Origin: Streptomyces sp. SAJ15
GTDB taxonomy: Bacteria > Actinomycetota > Actinomycetes > Streptomycetales > Streptomycetaceae
Assembly (NCBI RefSeq): GCF_007595705.1
Contig: NZ_NISY01000001.1
Location: 62,001-126,000, forward strand
DNA: 64,000 bases
Reading direction: 5' to 3'
The position numbers were made by a program, and so were the translations under genes. The notes under the pieces are model-generated. The model saw only the letters and a list, made by a program, of their open reading frames with translations, did no database searches and was not told where the DNA came from. Every line of letters begins with the position of its first letter. Position 1 is the stretch's first letter. Shown here one piece after another: positions 9,125 to 17,477 of this stretch.

Positions 9125-10324
9125 GTGACCGAGAACGCCGACCTCCAGTCCGTGCTCGACCGCGCCGCCGCCGGTGGTCGGATCACCCCGCAGGAGGCGC
9201 TCGACCTGTACCGGTCCGCACCGCTGCACGCGCTGGGCGCGGCAGCCGACGCCGCCCGTCGCCGGCGGTACGCGGGCACCGAGCACATCGCGACGTACAT
9301 CATCGAACGGAACATCAACTACACCAACGTCTGCGTGACGGCCTGCAAGTTCTGCGCCTTCTACGCGCCGCCGAAGGCCACCGACAAGGGCTGGACCCGC
9401 GACCTCGACGACATCCTGCGGCGCTGCGCGGAGACCGTGGAGCTCGGCGGCACGCAGATCATGTTCCAGGGCGGCCACCACCCGGACTTCGGCGTCGAGT
9501 ACTACGAGAAGCACTTCTCGGCCATCAAGAAGGAGTTCCCGCAGCTGGTCATCCACTCGCTGGGGGCGTCCGAGGTCGAGCACATGGCCCGCATCTCCGG
9601 CGTGTCCGTCGAGGAGGCCGTCCAGCGCATCCACGCCGCCGGCCTGGACTCCTTCGCCGGCGCCGGCGCCGAACTGCTGCCGGAGCGGCCGCGCAAGGCG
9701 ATCGCGCCGCTCAAGGAGTCCGGCGAGCGCTGGCTGGAGATCATGGAGACGGCGCACCGGCTGGGCGTGGAGTCCACCTCCACCATGCTGATGGGCACCG
9801 GAGAGACCAACGCGGAGCGGATCGAGCACATCCGGATGATCCGCGACGTGCAGGACCGCACCGGCGGCTTCCGCGCCTTCATCCCGTACACCTACCAGCC
9901 CGAGAACAACCACCTGAAGGGCCGGACGCAGGCCACGATCTTCGAGTACCTGCGCATGATCGCCATCGCGCGGCTCTTCCTCGACAACATCGCCCACATC
10001 CAGGGCTCCTGGCTGACCGTCGGCAAGGAGGCCGGTCAGCTCTCGCTGCACTACGGCGCGGACGACCTGGGCTCGGTGATGCTGGAGGAGAACGTGGTCT
10101 CCTCGGCGGGCGCCAAGCACCGCTCCAACCGGATGGAGCTCATCGACCTCATCCGCAAGGCCGGACGGGTCCCCGCGCAGCGCGCCACCACCTACGAGCA
10201 CCTGGTGGTGCACGAGGACCCGGCCGACGACCCGGTCGACGACCGCGTGGTCTCCCACCTGTCCTCCACCGCGATCGAGGGCGGCACCGCCCACCCCGAG
10301 CTCAAGCTCGTCGGCACCAACTGA
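9125..10324 (+). CDS. mqnC: Cyclic dehypoxanthine futalosine synthase MqnC (radical SAM)
   Basis: The 399-residue radical SAM enzyme cyclises dehypoxanthine futalosine to the cyclic form, building the naphthoquinone precursor ring. The iron-sulphur motif CxxxCxxC is Cys70, Cys74, Cys77 in NVCVTACKFCAFY. Further MqnC/MqnE/CofH family hallmarks are GGHHPDFGVEYYE and STMLMGTGET. GTG start with AAAGGGAC upstream. Overall length matches MqnC rather than MqnE. The next gene, on the same strand 25 nt on, encodes an amidohydrolase-like remnant. The last residues (after YEHLVVHEDP) form a short variable tail. Confidence 0.94.
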   Translation: MTENADLQSVLDRAAAGGRITPQEALDLYRSAPLHALGAAADAARRRRYAGTEHIATYIIERNINYTNVCVTACKFCAFYAPPKATDKGWTRDLDDILRRCAETVELGGTQIMFQGGHHPDFGVEYYEKHFSAIKKEFPQLVIHSLGASEVEHMARISGVSVEEAVQRIHAAGLDSFAGAGAELLPERPRKAIAPLKESGERWLEIMETAHRLGVESTSTMLMGTGETNAERIEHIRMIRDVQDRTGGFRAFIPYTYQPENNHLKGRTQATIFEYLRMIAIARLFLDNIAHIQGSWLTVGKEAGQLSLHYGADDLGSVMLEENVVSSAGAKHRSNRMELIDLIRKAGRVPAQRATTYEHLVVHEDPADDPVDDRVVSHLSSTAIEGGTAHPELKLVGTN

Positions 10325-10349
10325 GTTCGCCGCCGCCCGCGCCGCCGAG

Positions 10350-11000
10350 ATGCTCACCCTCCACGCCGCCGACCTGCTGCTGCCCGGCGCCGGGGCCGAC
10401 CCGGTGCCCGGCGGGGCGGTGGCGGTCGACGACGGTCGGATCGCCGACTTCGGCCCGTACGAGCGGATCGCCGCCGCGTACCCCGGCGCCCGGGCGCGGC
10501 GCTGGCCCGGGCTGCTCACCCCCGGGCTGCGCCAGTGGCACGGCAAGTGGCTGCTGGAGCGGTGCTACTACCCGGACCCGCGCGAGTTCCACCTCCTGGG
10601 CGAGCGGCCGTTGACGGGGTCGGAGCTGAGCGACCTGGACATGGACGCGACGCGTTGGGCGGGGAGTGTGCGACGCGGGGTGCAGCAACTGCTCCGGCAC
10701 GGCACCACGACGGTGGTCGGCAACTTCTCCGACCCGGTGGTGAACGTGGCGCTGGCCCGCTCGGGGCTGGTCGTCGTCCCGCCGCTCGGCGCCCCGGGCG
10801 ACGCACCCGGCGAGCCGGACCTCGACCCCTTCCACGCCGGCCACGACCTGGCCGGCACGGCGGCCGGCCCGCTGATCACGGGCGGCCGCGCCGACCTCGC
10901 GGTCTTCGACGTGCCCGACGAACCCACCCTGGTCGAGCGGGGCGCGGCGACCTGCGTGGCCACCGTCCTCGCCGGGCGACTGGTGCACCGCCGCCGCTGA
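10350..11000 (+). CDS. Shortened imidazolonepropionase/amidohydrolase-like protein
   Basis: The 216-residue product has the N-terminal beta domain of amidohydrolases (AADLLLPG, GGAVAVDDGRIADFG, LLTPGL) and their C-terminal beta domain (GGRADLAVFDVPDEP, CVATVLAGRLVHR). Between them the metal-binding barrel is almost absent. Where active enzymes have HxH, this reads LRQWHGKW, so only one His remains. RHGTTTVVGNFSD looks like the start of the barrel. At half the normal length and without metal ligands it is unlikely to be a deaminase. Its place after mqnC suggests descent from a futalosine deaminase (MqnX type), with a possible structural or regulatory role. ATG start has no strong RBS, so translation may be coupled to mqnC 25 nt upstream. 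Confidence 0.7.
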   Translation: MLTLHAADLLLPGAGADPVPGGAVAVDDGRIADFGPYERIAAAYPGARARRWPGLLTPGLRQWHGKWLLERCYYPDPREFHLLGERPLTGSELSDLDMDATRWAGSVRRGVQQLLRHGTTTVVGNFSDPVVNVALARSGLVVVPPLGAPGDAPGEPDLDPFHAGHDLAGTAAGPLITGGRADLAVFDVPDEPTLVERGAATCVATVLAGRLVHRRR

Positions 11001-11072
11001 GGCGCACGGCCGCGGCTCGCCGCGCGTGCCCCCGCCGCACGCCCCGCCGTGGGCGAGGTGAACAATGGGTGG

Positions 11073-11765
11073 GTGACCCGAGCATCCTTGGACAAGCAGC
11101 CGCACGAAGTCGCCGCGATGTTCGATGACGTGGCGGCGAGATACGACCTCACCAACGATGTGCTGTCCCTGGGGCAGGCCCGGCTGTGGCGCAAGGCCGT
11201 CGCCCGTGCGATCGACGCCCGGGCCGGGGAGCGGGTCCTCGACCTGGCCGCCGGCACCGGCACCTCCTCGCTGCCCTTCATGGCCGACGGCGCCTACGTG
11301 GTGCCCTGCGACTTCTCGCTCGGGATGCTGCGGGAGGGCAAGCAGCGCCATCCCCAGTTGCCCCTGACGGCCGGCGACGCGACCCGGCTGCCCTTCGCCG
11401 ACGACGTCTTCGACGCCGTGACGATCTCCTTCGGGCTGCGCAACGTCCAGGACACGGACGCCGCCCTGCGCGAGCTGCTGCGCGTGACCAAGCCGGGCGG
11501 TCGGGTGCTGATCTGCGAGTTCAGCTCCCCCACCTGGGCACCGTTCCGCACGGTCTACACCGAGTACCTGATGCGCGCGCTGCCGCCGGTCGCCAGGGCG
11601 GTCAGCAGCAACCCCGACGCGTACGTCTACCTCGCCGACTCCATCCGCGCCTGGCCCGACCAGCCGGGACTGGCCCGGAAGCTCCAGAAGGCCGGCTGGT
11701 CGCGGGTGGCCTGGCGCAACCTCACCGGCGGCGTGGTGGCGCTGCACCGGGGCACCAAGGCGTAA
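11073..11765 (+). CDS. menG: Demethylmenaquinone methyltransferase
   Basis: The 230-residue SAM-dependent enzyme of the UbiE/MenG family methylates the naphthoquinone ring of demethylmenaquinone, the last ring step. SAM motif I is [10 protein letters not shown], motif II region CDFSLGML, then the family signatures [18 protein letters not shown] and [15 protein letters not shown] chose the GTG at 11073 (product begins [10 protein letters not shown]), the usual start for Streptomyces homologues, over GTG at 11049. There is no RBS, and AACAAT about 7 nt ahead could be a -10 for a leaderless message. It completes the menaquinone set with mqnA and mqnC in this region. Confidence 0.93.
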   Translation: MTRASLDKQPHEVAAMFDDVAARYDLTNDVLSLGQARLWRKAVARAIDARAGERVLDLAAGTGTSSLPFMADGAYVVPCDFSLGMLREGKQRHPQLPLTAGDATRLPFADDVFDAVTISFGLRNVQDTDAALRELLRVTKPGGRVLICEFSSPTWAPFRTVYTEYLMRALPPVARAVSSNPDAYVYLADSIRAWPDQPGLARKLQKAGWSRVAWRNLTGGVVALHRGTKA

Positions 11766-11790
11766 CCGACCGAGCCACGGTGGACCCGAG

Positions 11791-11829
11791 CCCGGTGACC
11801 GGCCCCCGTCACCAGGCCCGGTCACCGGG
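11791..11829. terminator. Bidirectional terminator between menG and the GNAT gene
   Basis: CCCGGTGACCGG and CCGGTCACCGGG form a perfect 12-bp stem with a 15-nt loop between two convergent genes. Confidence 0.7.
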
Positions 11830-11841
11830 GCCGGGTCGCCG

Positions 11842-12354
11842 TCACAGCTCCAGCCGGTGGCAGACGGCGGTCACCCCGGACACCGGCGAGACGTATGTCT
11901 CCGCGCGCCGCATGCCCAGCCGCCGCGTCACCGCGAGGGACCGCTCGTTGCGGGCGTCGACCATGGCCACGACCCGGTCCACCCCGGCCGCCCGCACGCG
12001 TTCCAGGGTGGCCTCGGCGGCCAGCGTGGCGTACCCCAGGCCCCAGAAGGCACGGCCCAGCCGCCAGCCGATCTCGATCTCGCCGACCGGCCCCCAGGGC
12101 TGGGGCCACGGCTGCGCGCCGGTGAACCCCAGGACCTGGTCGGTCTCGTCCAGCAGCGTGTAGAGACAGAAGCCGTGCTCGGCGGCCAGCTCGCGCTGGC
12201 GCTCGGTGAACTCCTCGTCATGGGCCAGGTCCTGCGCGGACCCGCCGTGGAACTCCATGACGTCGGGGTGGTCGAAGACCCGGTGCCAGGCGGTCGCGTC
12301 GTCGGGACGGGGCACGCGCAGCCGAATGGACGGCTGGGCTATGGGCACGGTCAT
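11842..12354 (-). CDS. GNAT-family N-acetyltransferase
   Basis: The 170-residue protein has the acetyl-CoA-binding pattern of the RimJ/RimL-like group: LRVPRPDDATAWHRVFDHPDVMEF at the N-terminus, IEIGWRLGRAFWGLGYATLAA in the pyrophosphate-binding region, and ARNERSLAVTRRLGMRRAET near the end. It should transfer acetyl from acetyl-CoA to an amine or protein N-terminus; the substrate is unknown. The ATG at 12354 was chosen because AAGGG lies about 11 nt upstream; the longer upstream frame runs through the divergent promoter. It is divergent from the flavoprotein gene, with about 118 bp between starts. Confidence 0.87.
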   Translation of the reverse strand: MTVPIAQPSIRLRVPRPDDATAWHRVFDHPDVMEFHGGSAQDLAHDEEFTERQRELAAEHGFCLYTLLDETDQVLGFTGAQPWPQPWGPVGEIEIGWRLGRAFWGLGYATLAAEATLERVRAAGVDRVVAMVDARNERSLAVTRRLGMRRAETYVSPVSGVTAVCHRLEL

Positions 12355-12393
12355 GGGGGGTGGCCCTTCTGAGGTCTGGGAGTAGGCCCCCCA

Positions 12394-12399
12394 TAGACT
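12394..12399 (+). promoter_or_regulatory. -10 box for the geranylgeranyl-reductase-family gene
   Basis: TAGACT lies 74 nt before the GTG start in the divergent gap shared with the GNAT gene. Confidence 0.4.
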
Positions 12400-12472
12400 G
12401 CACGTGTCCTGTGCCTTGTTGCGACCGCCTTGGGCGACCGGCACCCAGCCATCGAGTCTTCGGGAGACCTCC

Positions 12473-13789
12473 GTGAGCGAGACCGCAAGCATCGAGAGCG
12501 CCTCCGCCGGGACCTTCGGCTCCGAGTACAGCGCCGAGGTGATCGTCGTCGGGGCCGGTCCGGCCGGCTCGACCACGGCCTACTACCTCGCCAAGGCGGG
12601 ACTCGACGTCCTCCTGCTGGAGAAGACCGCGTTCCCGCGCGAGAAGGTGTGCGGCGACGGGCTGACCCCGCGGGCCACCAAGCAGCTGGTCGCGATGGGG
12701 ATCGACGTCTCCGAGGAGGCGGGCTGGCTGCGCAACAAGGGGCTGCGCATCGTCGGCGGCGGCGTGCGGCTCCAGCTCGACTGGCCGGAGTTGGCCTCCT
12801 TCCCGGACTACGGCCTGGTCCGCAAGCGTGACGACTTCGACGAACAGCTGGTGCGGCAGGCCCAGAAGGCCGGCGCGCGGCTGTACGAGCGGTGCACCGT
12901 GAGCGCCCCGGTGATCGACGACCGGACGGGCCGGATCACGGGCGTGCGGGCCAAGCTGGGGGAGGAGAAGACCCCGGTCACCTTCCACGCCCCGGTGGTG
13001 GTCGCCGCGGACGGCAACTCCAGCCGGCTCTCGCTGGGCATGGGGCTGCACCGGCGCGAGGACCGGCCGATGGGCGTGGCGGTCCGGACGTACTTCAACT
13101 CGCCCCGGCACCAGGACGACTACCTGGAGTCCTGGCTGGAGCTGTGGGACCGGCGCGGCGCCCAGCCGCGGCTGCTGCCCGGCTACGGCTGGGTGTTCGG
13201 CATGGGCGACGGCACCTCCAACGTCGGACTCGGCGTGCTCAACACCTCCAGCTCCTTCAAGGAGCTGGACTGGCGCGAGGTGCTCAAGGCGTGGTGCGCC
13301 TCGATGCCGGAGGAGTGGGGCTACACCCCGGAGAACATGACGGGGCCGATCCGGGGCGCCGCCCTCCCCATGGCCTTCAACCGACAGCCGCACTACACGC
13401 GCGGGCTGCTGCTGGTCGGCGACGCGGGCGGGATGGTCAACCCCTTCAACGGCGAGGGCATCGCCTACGCGATGGAGTCCGGGCAGCTGGCGGCCGACGT
13501 GATCGTCCAGGCGCAGGCCCGTGCCACCGCCGCGCAGCGCGAGATCGCCCTGCAGCGCTATCCGAAGATCGTCAAGGAGACCTACGGCGGGTACTACTCG
13601 CTCGGCCGCGCCTTCGTGAAGCTGATCGGCAACCCGAAGGTGATGAAGCTGGCGACCCAGCGCGGTCTGACCCACCCGCTGCTCATGCGCTTCACGCTGA
13701 AGCTGCTGGCGAACCTCACCGACCCGCAGGGCGGCGACGCGATGGACCGCGTGATCAACGGGCTGACCAAGGTGGCCCCGCGCGCCTGA
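12473..13789 (+). CDS. Geranylgeranyl-reductase-family FAD protein (possible menaquinone-tail reductase)
   Basis: The 438-residue flavoprotein has an N-terminal FAD dinucleotide site VIVVGAGPAGST at about 22-34, the family signature EKVCGDGLTPRA, an inner VVAADGNSS, and the second FAD motif LLVGDAGGMVNPFNGEGI. This family reduces double bonds in prenyl chains. With menG and a polyprenyl synthase nearby, it could saturate one isoprene unit of menaquinone, as MenJ does in mycobacteria; that is inference from family and context. GTG with GGGAG about 9 nt upstream was chosen over longer frames. No transmembrane span is evident, though the substrate is a membrane lipid. Followed by a strong hairpin. 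Confidence 0.85.
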   Translation: MSETASIESASAGTFGSEYSAEVIVVGAGPAGSTTAYYLAKAGLDVLLLEKTAFPREKVCGDGLTPRATKQLVAMGIDVSEEAGWLRNKGLRIVGGGVRLQLDWPELASFPDYGLVRKRDDFDEQLVRQAQKAGARLYERCTVSAPVIDDRTGRITGVRAKLGEEKTPVTFHAPVVVAADGNSSRLSLGMGLHRREDRPMGVAVRTYFNSPRHQDDYLESWLELWDRRGAQPRLLPGYGWVFGMGDGTSNVGLGVLNTSSSFKELDWREVLKAWCASMPEEWGYTPENMTGPIRGAALPMAFNRQPHYTRGLLLVGDAGGMVNPFNGEGIAYAMESGQLAADVIVQAQARATAAQREIALQRYPKIVKETYGGYYSLGRAFVKLIGNPKVMKLATQRGLTHPLLMRFTLKLLANLTDPQGGDAMDRVINGLTKVAPRA

Positions 13790-13805
13790 CCGGTCGTGCG
13801 CACGC

Positions 13806-13832
13806 ACGGTCCCGGCGGACGGCCGGGACCGT
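13806..13832 (+). terminator. Terminator after the geranylgeranyl-reductase-family gene
   Basis: ACGGTCCCGGC and GCCGGGACCGT form a perfect 11-bp stem with a 5-nt loop, 16 nt after the stop. Confidence 0.75.
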
Positions 13833-14092
13833 CCTGAGTGCGGCGGGGCATGGGGCGGGACACCGAAGCGATCCCCCGGCGTCCCGACCCTTGGCCCACC
13901 GGTGGTCCTGGAGCGCCTCGGCGGCCGCGTGGCGTCCGGTGGCGCCCGGGGTGACGGTCGGGGACCCTCGGCACCCCCGCGGTTCCGTAGCCCCCCGGTC
14001 AGCGCGCTCCTACCATCGAAGAGAGACGACCGGGCGGGCCTACCGATCCCGGGGCGGTCGGTGGCGGGCCCGAGGACGTTCAGGAGACCCCC

Positions 14093-14620
14093 ATGTCGCA
14101 CTCTCACGCTCCCCCTCCCGCTCCCACCACCGCGCGGCTCGGCTGTGACATCGGGCTGCTGTTGATACGGGTGGTGGTCGGCCTCACGATGGCCGGTCAC
14201 GGCACCCAGAAACTGTTCGGCTGGTTCAACGGACCCGGCCTCGACGCCACGGCCCAGGGCTTCGCCGCGTACGGCTACGAGCACGAGCAGCCCATGGCGC
14301 TGCTCGCCGCGCTCACCGAGACGGTCGGCGGCCTCGGCCTCGCCCTGGGCCTGCTCACCCCGCTCGCCGCGGCGGGGATCATCGGCATCATGATCAACGC
14401 CATCGCCACCCGGTGGGCCGGCGCCTTCTTCCTGCCGACCGGCGTCGAGTTCGAGATCGTGCTGCTCGCCGTCGCGGCGGGTCTGGCGCTGACCGGGCCG
14501 GGGCGCCTGGCCGTCGACCACCTCCTGCCGGTGGTGCGCTTCCATCGGCTGTCCTACGGCGTCGGCGCCGTGGTGCTCGGCGTCGCCGCGGGACTGGTCG
14601 TGGTGCTCGCCTTCCGCTGA
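14093..14620 (+). CDS. DoxX-family membrane protein
   Basis: The 175-residue product has four hydrophobic spans at about 20-40, 68-90, 92-112 and 120-160, with the DoxX hallmark GLTMAGHGTQKLFGWFNGPG after the first span. DoxX proteins are small integral membrane proteins linked in some organisms to quinone or thiol redox chemistry, but their function is not well fixed. ATG is preceded by AGGAGACC. The gene is alone between a terminator region and a repeat tract. Placement near quinone genes fits a redox role, which is inference only. Confidence 0.87.
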   Translation: MSHSHAPPPAPTTARLGCDIGLLLIRVVVGLTMAGHGTQKLFGWFNGPGLDATAQGFAAYGYEHEQPMALLAALTETVGGLGLALGLLTPLAAAGIIGIMINAIATRWAGAFFLPTGVEFEIVLLAVAAGLALTGPGRLAVDHLLPVVRFHRLSYGVGAVVLGVAAGLVVVLAFR

Positions 14621-14660
14621 TCGCCTGGTCGCCTGGTCGCCTGGTCGCCTGGTCGCCTGG
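14621..14660. repeat. Five tandem octamers
   Basis: TCGCCTGG is repeated exactly five times directly after the DoxX stop codon. It is non-coding as far as can be seen and should be length-variable between isolates. Confidence 0.85.
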
Positions 14661-14875
14661 TCACCGACGGCCCCGGGCGTCTGGCGACCCGACACCCGAC
14701 GTCCGAACGTCCGATCACCTGACGTACGGGTGCCTGGCTGGCCGTCAAGGGCCCTCACGCCGCCGCTCGTTCGCCGGCCGGCGCTCCACCGCTCGACGGC
14801 CCGCCGGCCCGTCCGCGACGCGGGTCGCTCGTCCCCGTCCCGCGCTACGACGTGGGTCGCCGGACCCGTCCCGGG
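14661..14875. other. Non-coding spacer with an imperfect 34-bp duplication
   Basis: No gene is recognised. Two imperfect copies of a segment ending CGTCCCGSGCTACGACG lie at about 14823-14887; the second runs into the end of the VOC pseudogene. Confidence 0.4.
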
Positions 14876-15200
14876 CTACGACGCCTCCGGGTAGTCGCTC
14901 TCGATGACGCCGAAGACCGTCCCGCGCGGGCGCCGGCGGGGTCGGGCGTGTGCAGCTCGCTCCAGCACAGCGCGCCGGGGTCGTTGACCACGTCCACGCC
15001 CTGGGTCTCGCCCGGCTGCCAGACGGCGAACTCCGCGCCCGCCGGGTCGGTGTAGGCGGGCCGGCCGGCCCTCGGTGAAGACGTCCATGGTCGCGACGCG
15101 CACGACGCCGCCCGCCTGCTCGACCGCCTTGGCGGTCGCGTCGGCGTCGGCGGTCTGGAAGTAGAGGGTCCAGGCGGAGCGGGCGTCCTCGACGGCGCGT
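14876..15200 (-). pseudogene. Decayed VOC (glyoxalase-like) gene, truncated and frameshifted
   Basis: Reading the minus strand gives one VOC-family protein spread over two frames. It starts SAWTLYFQTADADATAKAVE and reaches MDVFTEGR. It then changes frame near 15065 to AYTDPAGAEFAVWQPGETQG and on to CWSELHTPDPAGARA, and returns near 14930 to GTVFGVIESDYPEAS before a stop. Together these match the second half of a two-domain VOC protein. The first half and any start codon are missing. Two independent frame breaks plus the 5' loss make a sequencing error an unlikely full explanation. The original substrate is unknown. Confidence 0.75.
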
Positions 15201-15379
15201 CGCGGAGGCCACGGCCCTCCCCGCGTCTCAGTCCGGCACCGGGCACCGACGGTCGCCGGTCGCGAGTGCCCGCGGGGCCGGTGATGATGGGTGGGGGGCG
15301 TCGCGCGCGCCAGCCGCGGCGACACCGGATCGGGCCCTTGGGCCGACACCCCGCCGGCGGGCCCGGGGAGGAGGCAGAC

Positions 15380-15799
15380 ATGACCACCGCCGGAGACATC
15401 ATGCACAGGGGTGCGCAGTGGATCCTCGCCACCGAGACGCTCAGCCGCGCGGCGCAGGTGATGGCGCAGCTGAACGTCGGGGCGCTGCCGATCGCCGACG
15501 CCAACGACCGGCTGTGCGGCATCCTCACCGACCGCGACATCGTGCTCGGCTGCATCGCGCACGGCCACGATCCGGCGAAGATGACGGCCGGGGACCTCGC
15601 GGAGGGCACCCCACGGTGGATCCGGTCCGATGCCGACGTCAGCGATGTGCTGAGGGAGATGGAGGACCACCGCATCCGGCGACTGCCGGTGATCGAGAAC
15701 AAGCGGCTGGTCGGCATGATCAGCGAGGCCGACCTGGCGCAGCACCTGTCCGACGCGCAGATCGCCGAGTTCGCGCACGCGATCTACGCCGGCAGCTGA
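15380..15799 (+). CDS. CBS-domain pair protein
   Basis: The 139-residue protein consists of two CBS motifs, about 1-60 (GDIMHRGAQWILATETLSRA to LCGILTDRDIVLG) and 70-130 (VSDVLREMEDHRIRRLPVIE to LVGMISEADLAQ). Such stand-alone pairs bind adenosine nucleotides and regulate partner proteins. ATG is preceded by GGGGAGGAGG, a strong RBS, so the longer upstream frame is not used. The partner is unknown. The gene ends at a strong bidirectional terminator. Confidence 0.9.
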   Translation: MTTAGDIMHRGAQWILATETLSRAAQVMAQLNVGALPIADANDRLCGILTDRDIVLGCIAHGHDPAKMTAGDLAEGTPRWIRSDADVSDVLREMEDHRIRRLPVIENKRLVGMISEADLAQHLSDAQIAEFAHAIYAGS

Positions 15800-15876
15800 G
15801 CGCCGGTGCACGGCGGCCCGGCGGCGACCGGCCGGGCGGAGGGTCGGCGACGCGGGCACCGGGCGGCGACACGGCC

Positions 15877-15912
15877 GAGGGCCGCCGATCCCCGGTGGGA
15901 TCGGCGGCCCTC
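15877..15912. terminator. Bidirectional terminator between CBS and NlpC/P60 genes
   Basis: GAGGGCCGCCGATCCC and GGGATCGGCGGCCCTC pair perfectly over 16 bp with a 4-nt loop, between convergent genes. Confidence 0.85.
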
Positions 15913-15974
15913 GCCCGTGCTCGTGGACCGCTCGTCGAGGTGTGGTTCGTCGAGGCGGGTCCGCGGTGCCGTCG

Positions 15975-16847
15975 TCAGAGGACGCGCACGGCGCCGGTCG
16001 GCATGTCGTAGCTCAGGTCGCGCTCGACGATGCCGGTGCTCGGGTTCTGCGCGCCGATGAACTTGCCGTCGCCGATGTAGACGGCGACGTGGTACGCGCT
16101 GCCCGCGCTGCCCCAGTAGAGGATGTCGCCGGGCTGCAGGGCGTCCAGCGAGACCTGCGTGCCCACGGTCGACTGGCTCTGCGACACGCGCGGCAGGCTG
16201 ATGCCGATCTGGTTGAACGCGGCCTGGGTCAGGCCGGAGCAGTCATACGCGGACGGGCCGGTGGCACCGAGCACATACGCCTTGCCCACCTGGGCCTTCA
16301 GGAAGCTGATGACCGTCGCGACGTTACCGCCGGCCGGCGTGGACGACGAGGGGGAGTCCGCCTCGGGGGTGGCCGGGGTGTTGGTGTCCTGGGTGGACTT
16401 GGTGCTGAGCGAGGTGCGCTCGGCGGAGCGGGCCGCCCGCTCCTGCTCGGCCTTCTCCTGCGCGGCGCGGCGCTCCGCCGCCTTGCGCGCGGCCTCGGCG
16501 CGGGCCTGCTCGGCCTTGTGCTTGGCCTCGGCCTCCGCCTTGGCCTTCTTCACGGCGGAGCGGGCCTGGTCGTCGGCCTCGTCCTGCTGCGCCTGGAGTT
16601 CGTAACCGAACGCTGCCTGCTCGGTGGAGTCGGCGGCCTGCGCGGCGGTGCTCGCCAGCGTGGCGCTGACGGTGGGCATCTCCAGCGTCGACTCCACCGG
16701 GGCCGCCTCCGCGGCGTTGGCGGTCATCGAGGAGGTGCCGGCGACGGCGAGTGTGAGGATGCCACCGGTCACCCCGGCGCGGAGGGCACGCGTGGAGGCG
16801 GCGGTGCGGGGCTTCCGGTGGCTGGGTATGTGTGCGTTCGGGGACAT
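15975..16847 (-). CDS. Secreted NlpC/P60 cell-wall hydrolase
   Basis: The 290-residue product has a signal segment at about 22-46 (LRAGVTGGILTLAVAGTSSM, cleavage near ANAAEA), an Ala/Lys/Glu-rich helical or coiled-coil stretch at about 75-150, a Ser/Thr/Pro linker, and a C-terminal NlpC/P60 peptidase domain from about 180. The catalytic Cys is in YDCSGL (about 203) and His in YHVAVYIGD (about 252); the third polar residue would be in the following GKFIGAQNP stretch. It should cut peptidoglycan stem peptides outside the membrane. No clear RBS precedes the ATG. I looked upstream for a ydaO-type c-di-AMP riboswitch, common ahead of such genes in Streptomyces, and did not find its conserved core. 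Confidence 0.9.
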   Translation of the reverse strand: MSPNAHIPSHRKPRTAASTRALRAGVTGGILTLAVAGTSSMTANAAEAAPVESTLEMPTVSATLASTAAQAADSTEQAAFGYELQAQQDEADDQARSAVKKAKAEAEAKHKAEQARAEAARKAAERRAAQEKAEQERAARSAERTSLSTKSTQDTNTPATPEADSPSSSTPAGGNVATVISFLKAQVGKAYVLGATGPSAYDCSGLTQAAFNQIGISLPRVSQSQSTVGTQVSLDALQPGDILYWGSAGSAYHVAVYIGDGKFIGAQNPSTGIVERDLSYDMPTGAVRVL

Positions 16848-17341
16848 GGGTAAACGGCTATCAGGGGCCGCTGGTTGAGATCAACAAAAGTGGAGTGCGC
16901 CACATTTGACGTGTGCACGACTGAAAATCACTCCGCGTGGCCGTAACCGAGCCCCCGCGCCGAGTGTCCGAAATTCTCGATCATGTGCATACGCATGGCT
17001 TTTTGCGGCTCGAGCGGGCCGCGGGGCCGCTTATCACCTTCTGGCGAGCCGGGCCAAGGTTTCCCGTCAAATCGAGATCTACAAGTGGCTGTGAAGTGGC
17101 ATACGTCACTCGCGCCGTCTCGTCCCGCGGTCGCCGTCGGGGGTGGGTCGCGCTCGCGCGCCGCTTCACGAGCGGTGGATCAAGCCAAGTCCCTCGCGGG
17201 GATGGCGCCCCTATATCAGTTGACGACCGAGCATACGAATTTGCTTGGGCGTGCCATTCTTGATAATGCAAGCACCGCTCTCACCTGCGTCGAAGCCTCG
17301 GAATGTCACTAGTGGTGAGCGCTCGGACGCTTCGTGTGCGT

Positions 17342-17425
17342 AGATCACCGCTCATCCGACTTCATGATCCTTCGTCAGGTGGTGGAGATCACAAAGACGT
17401 TCCCGTACCCCGTGTCGCAGATCAC
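17342..17425 (+). promoter_or_regulatory. Three spaced AGATCAC elements upstream of nuoA
   Basis: AGATCAC occurs at 17342-17348, 17386-17392 and 17419-17425, that is 44 and 33 bp apart. The last two lie inside 14-bp sites GTGGTGGAGATCAC and GTGTCGCAGATCAC, with the form GTG-N8-CAC. Regular helical phasing ahead of the -10 suggests an activator site; the protein is unknown. Confidence 0.45.
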
Positions 17426-17438
17426 AGACCGGCGGGCA

Positions 17439-17444
17439 TAGGAT
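17439..17444 (+). promoter_or_regulatory. Candidate -10 box of the nuo operon
   Basis: TAGGAT lies just after the third AGATCAC word and just before the Rex-like operator; transcription would start near 17452, giving a leader of about 105 nt. No good -35 is visible, which fits activator dependence. Confidence 0.4.
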
Positions 17445-17459
17445 GCAGGCGAATCGGGC

Positions 17460-17477
17460 TTGTGAACTGCCTCACAT
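17460..17477 (+). promoter_or_regulatory. Rex-like operator (redox control of nuo)
   Basis: TTGTGAACTGCCTCACAT matches the Rex pattern TTGTGAA-N4-TTCACAA at 12 of 14 defined positions. Rex is the NADH/NAD+ sensing repressor of respiratory genes in Streptomyces. The site is just downstream of the candidate -10, as expected for a repressor. Confidence 0.6.

Noticed and set aside
12355..12576. N-terminal extension of the GNAT protein to 12576
   Set aside because: The extension crosses the divergent promoter and start region of the flavoprotein gene and adds no domain; the ATG at 12354 has an RBS.
16981..17271. Minus-strand frame of 96 codons upstream of nuoA
   Set aside because: It has no RBS, overlaps an equally open frame on the other strand and shows no domain; treated as non-coding leader.
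16848..17300. c-di-AMP (ydaO-type) riboswitch ahead of the NlpC/P60 gene
   Set aside because: Expected from other Streptomyces hydrolase genes, but the conserved core and paired arms are not found on the minus strand.
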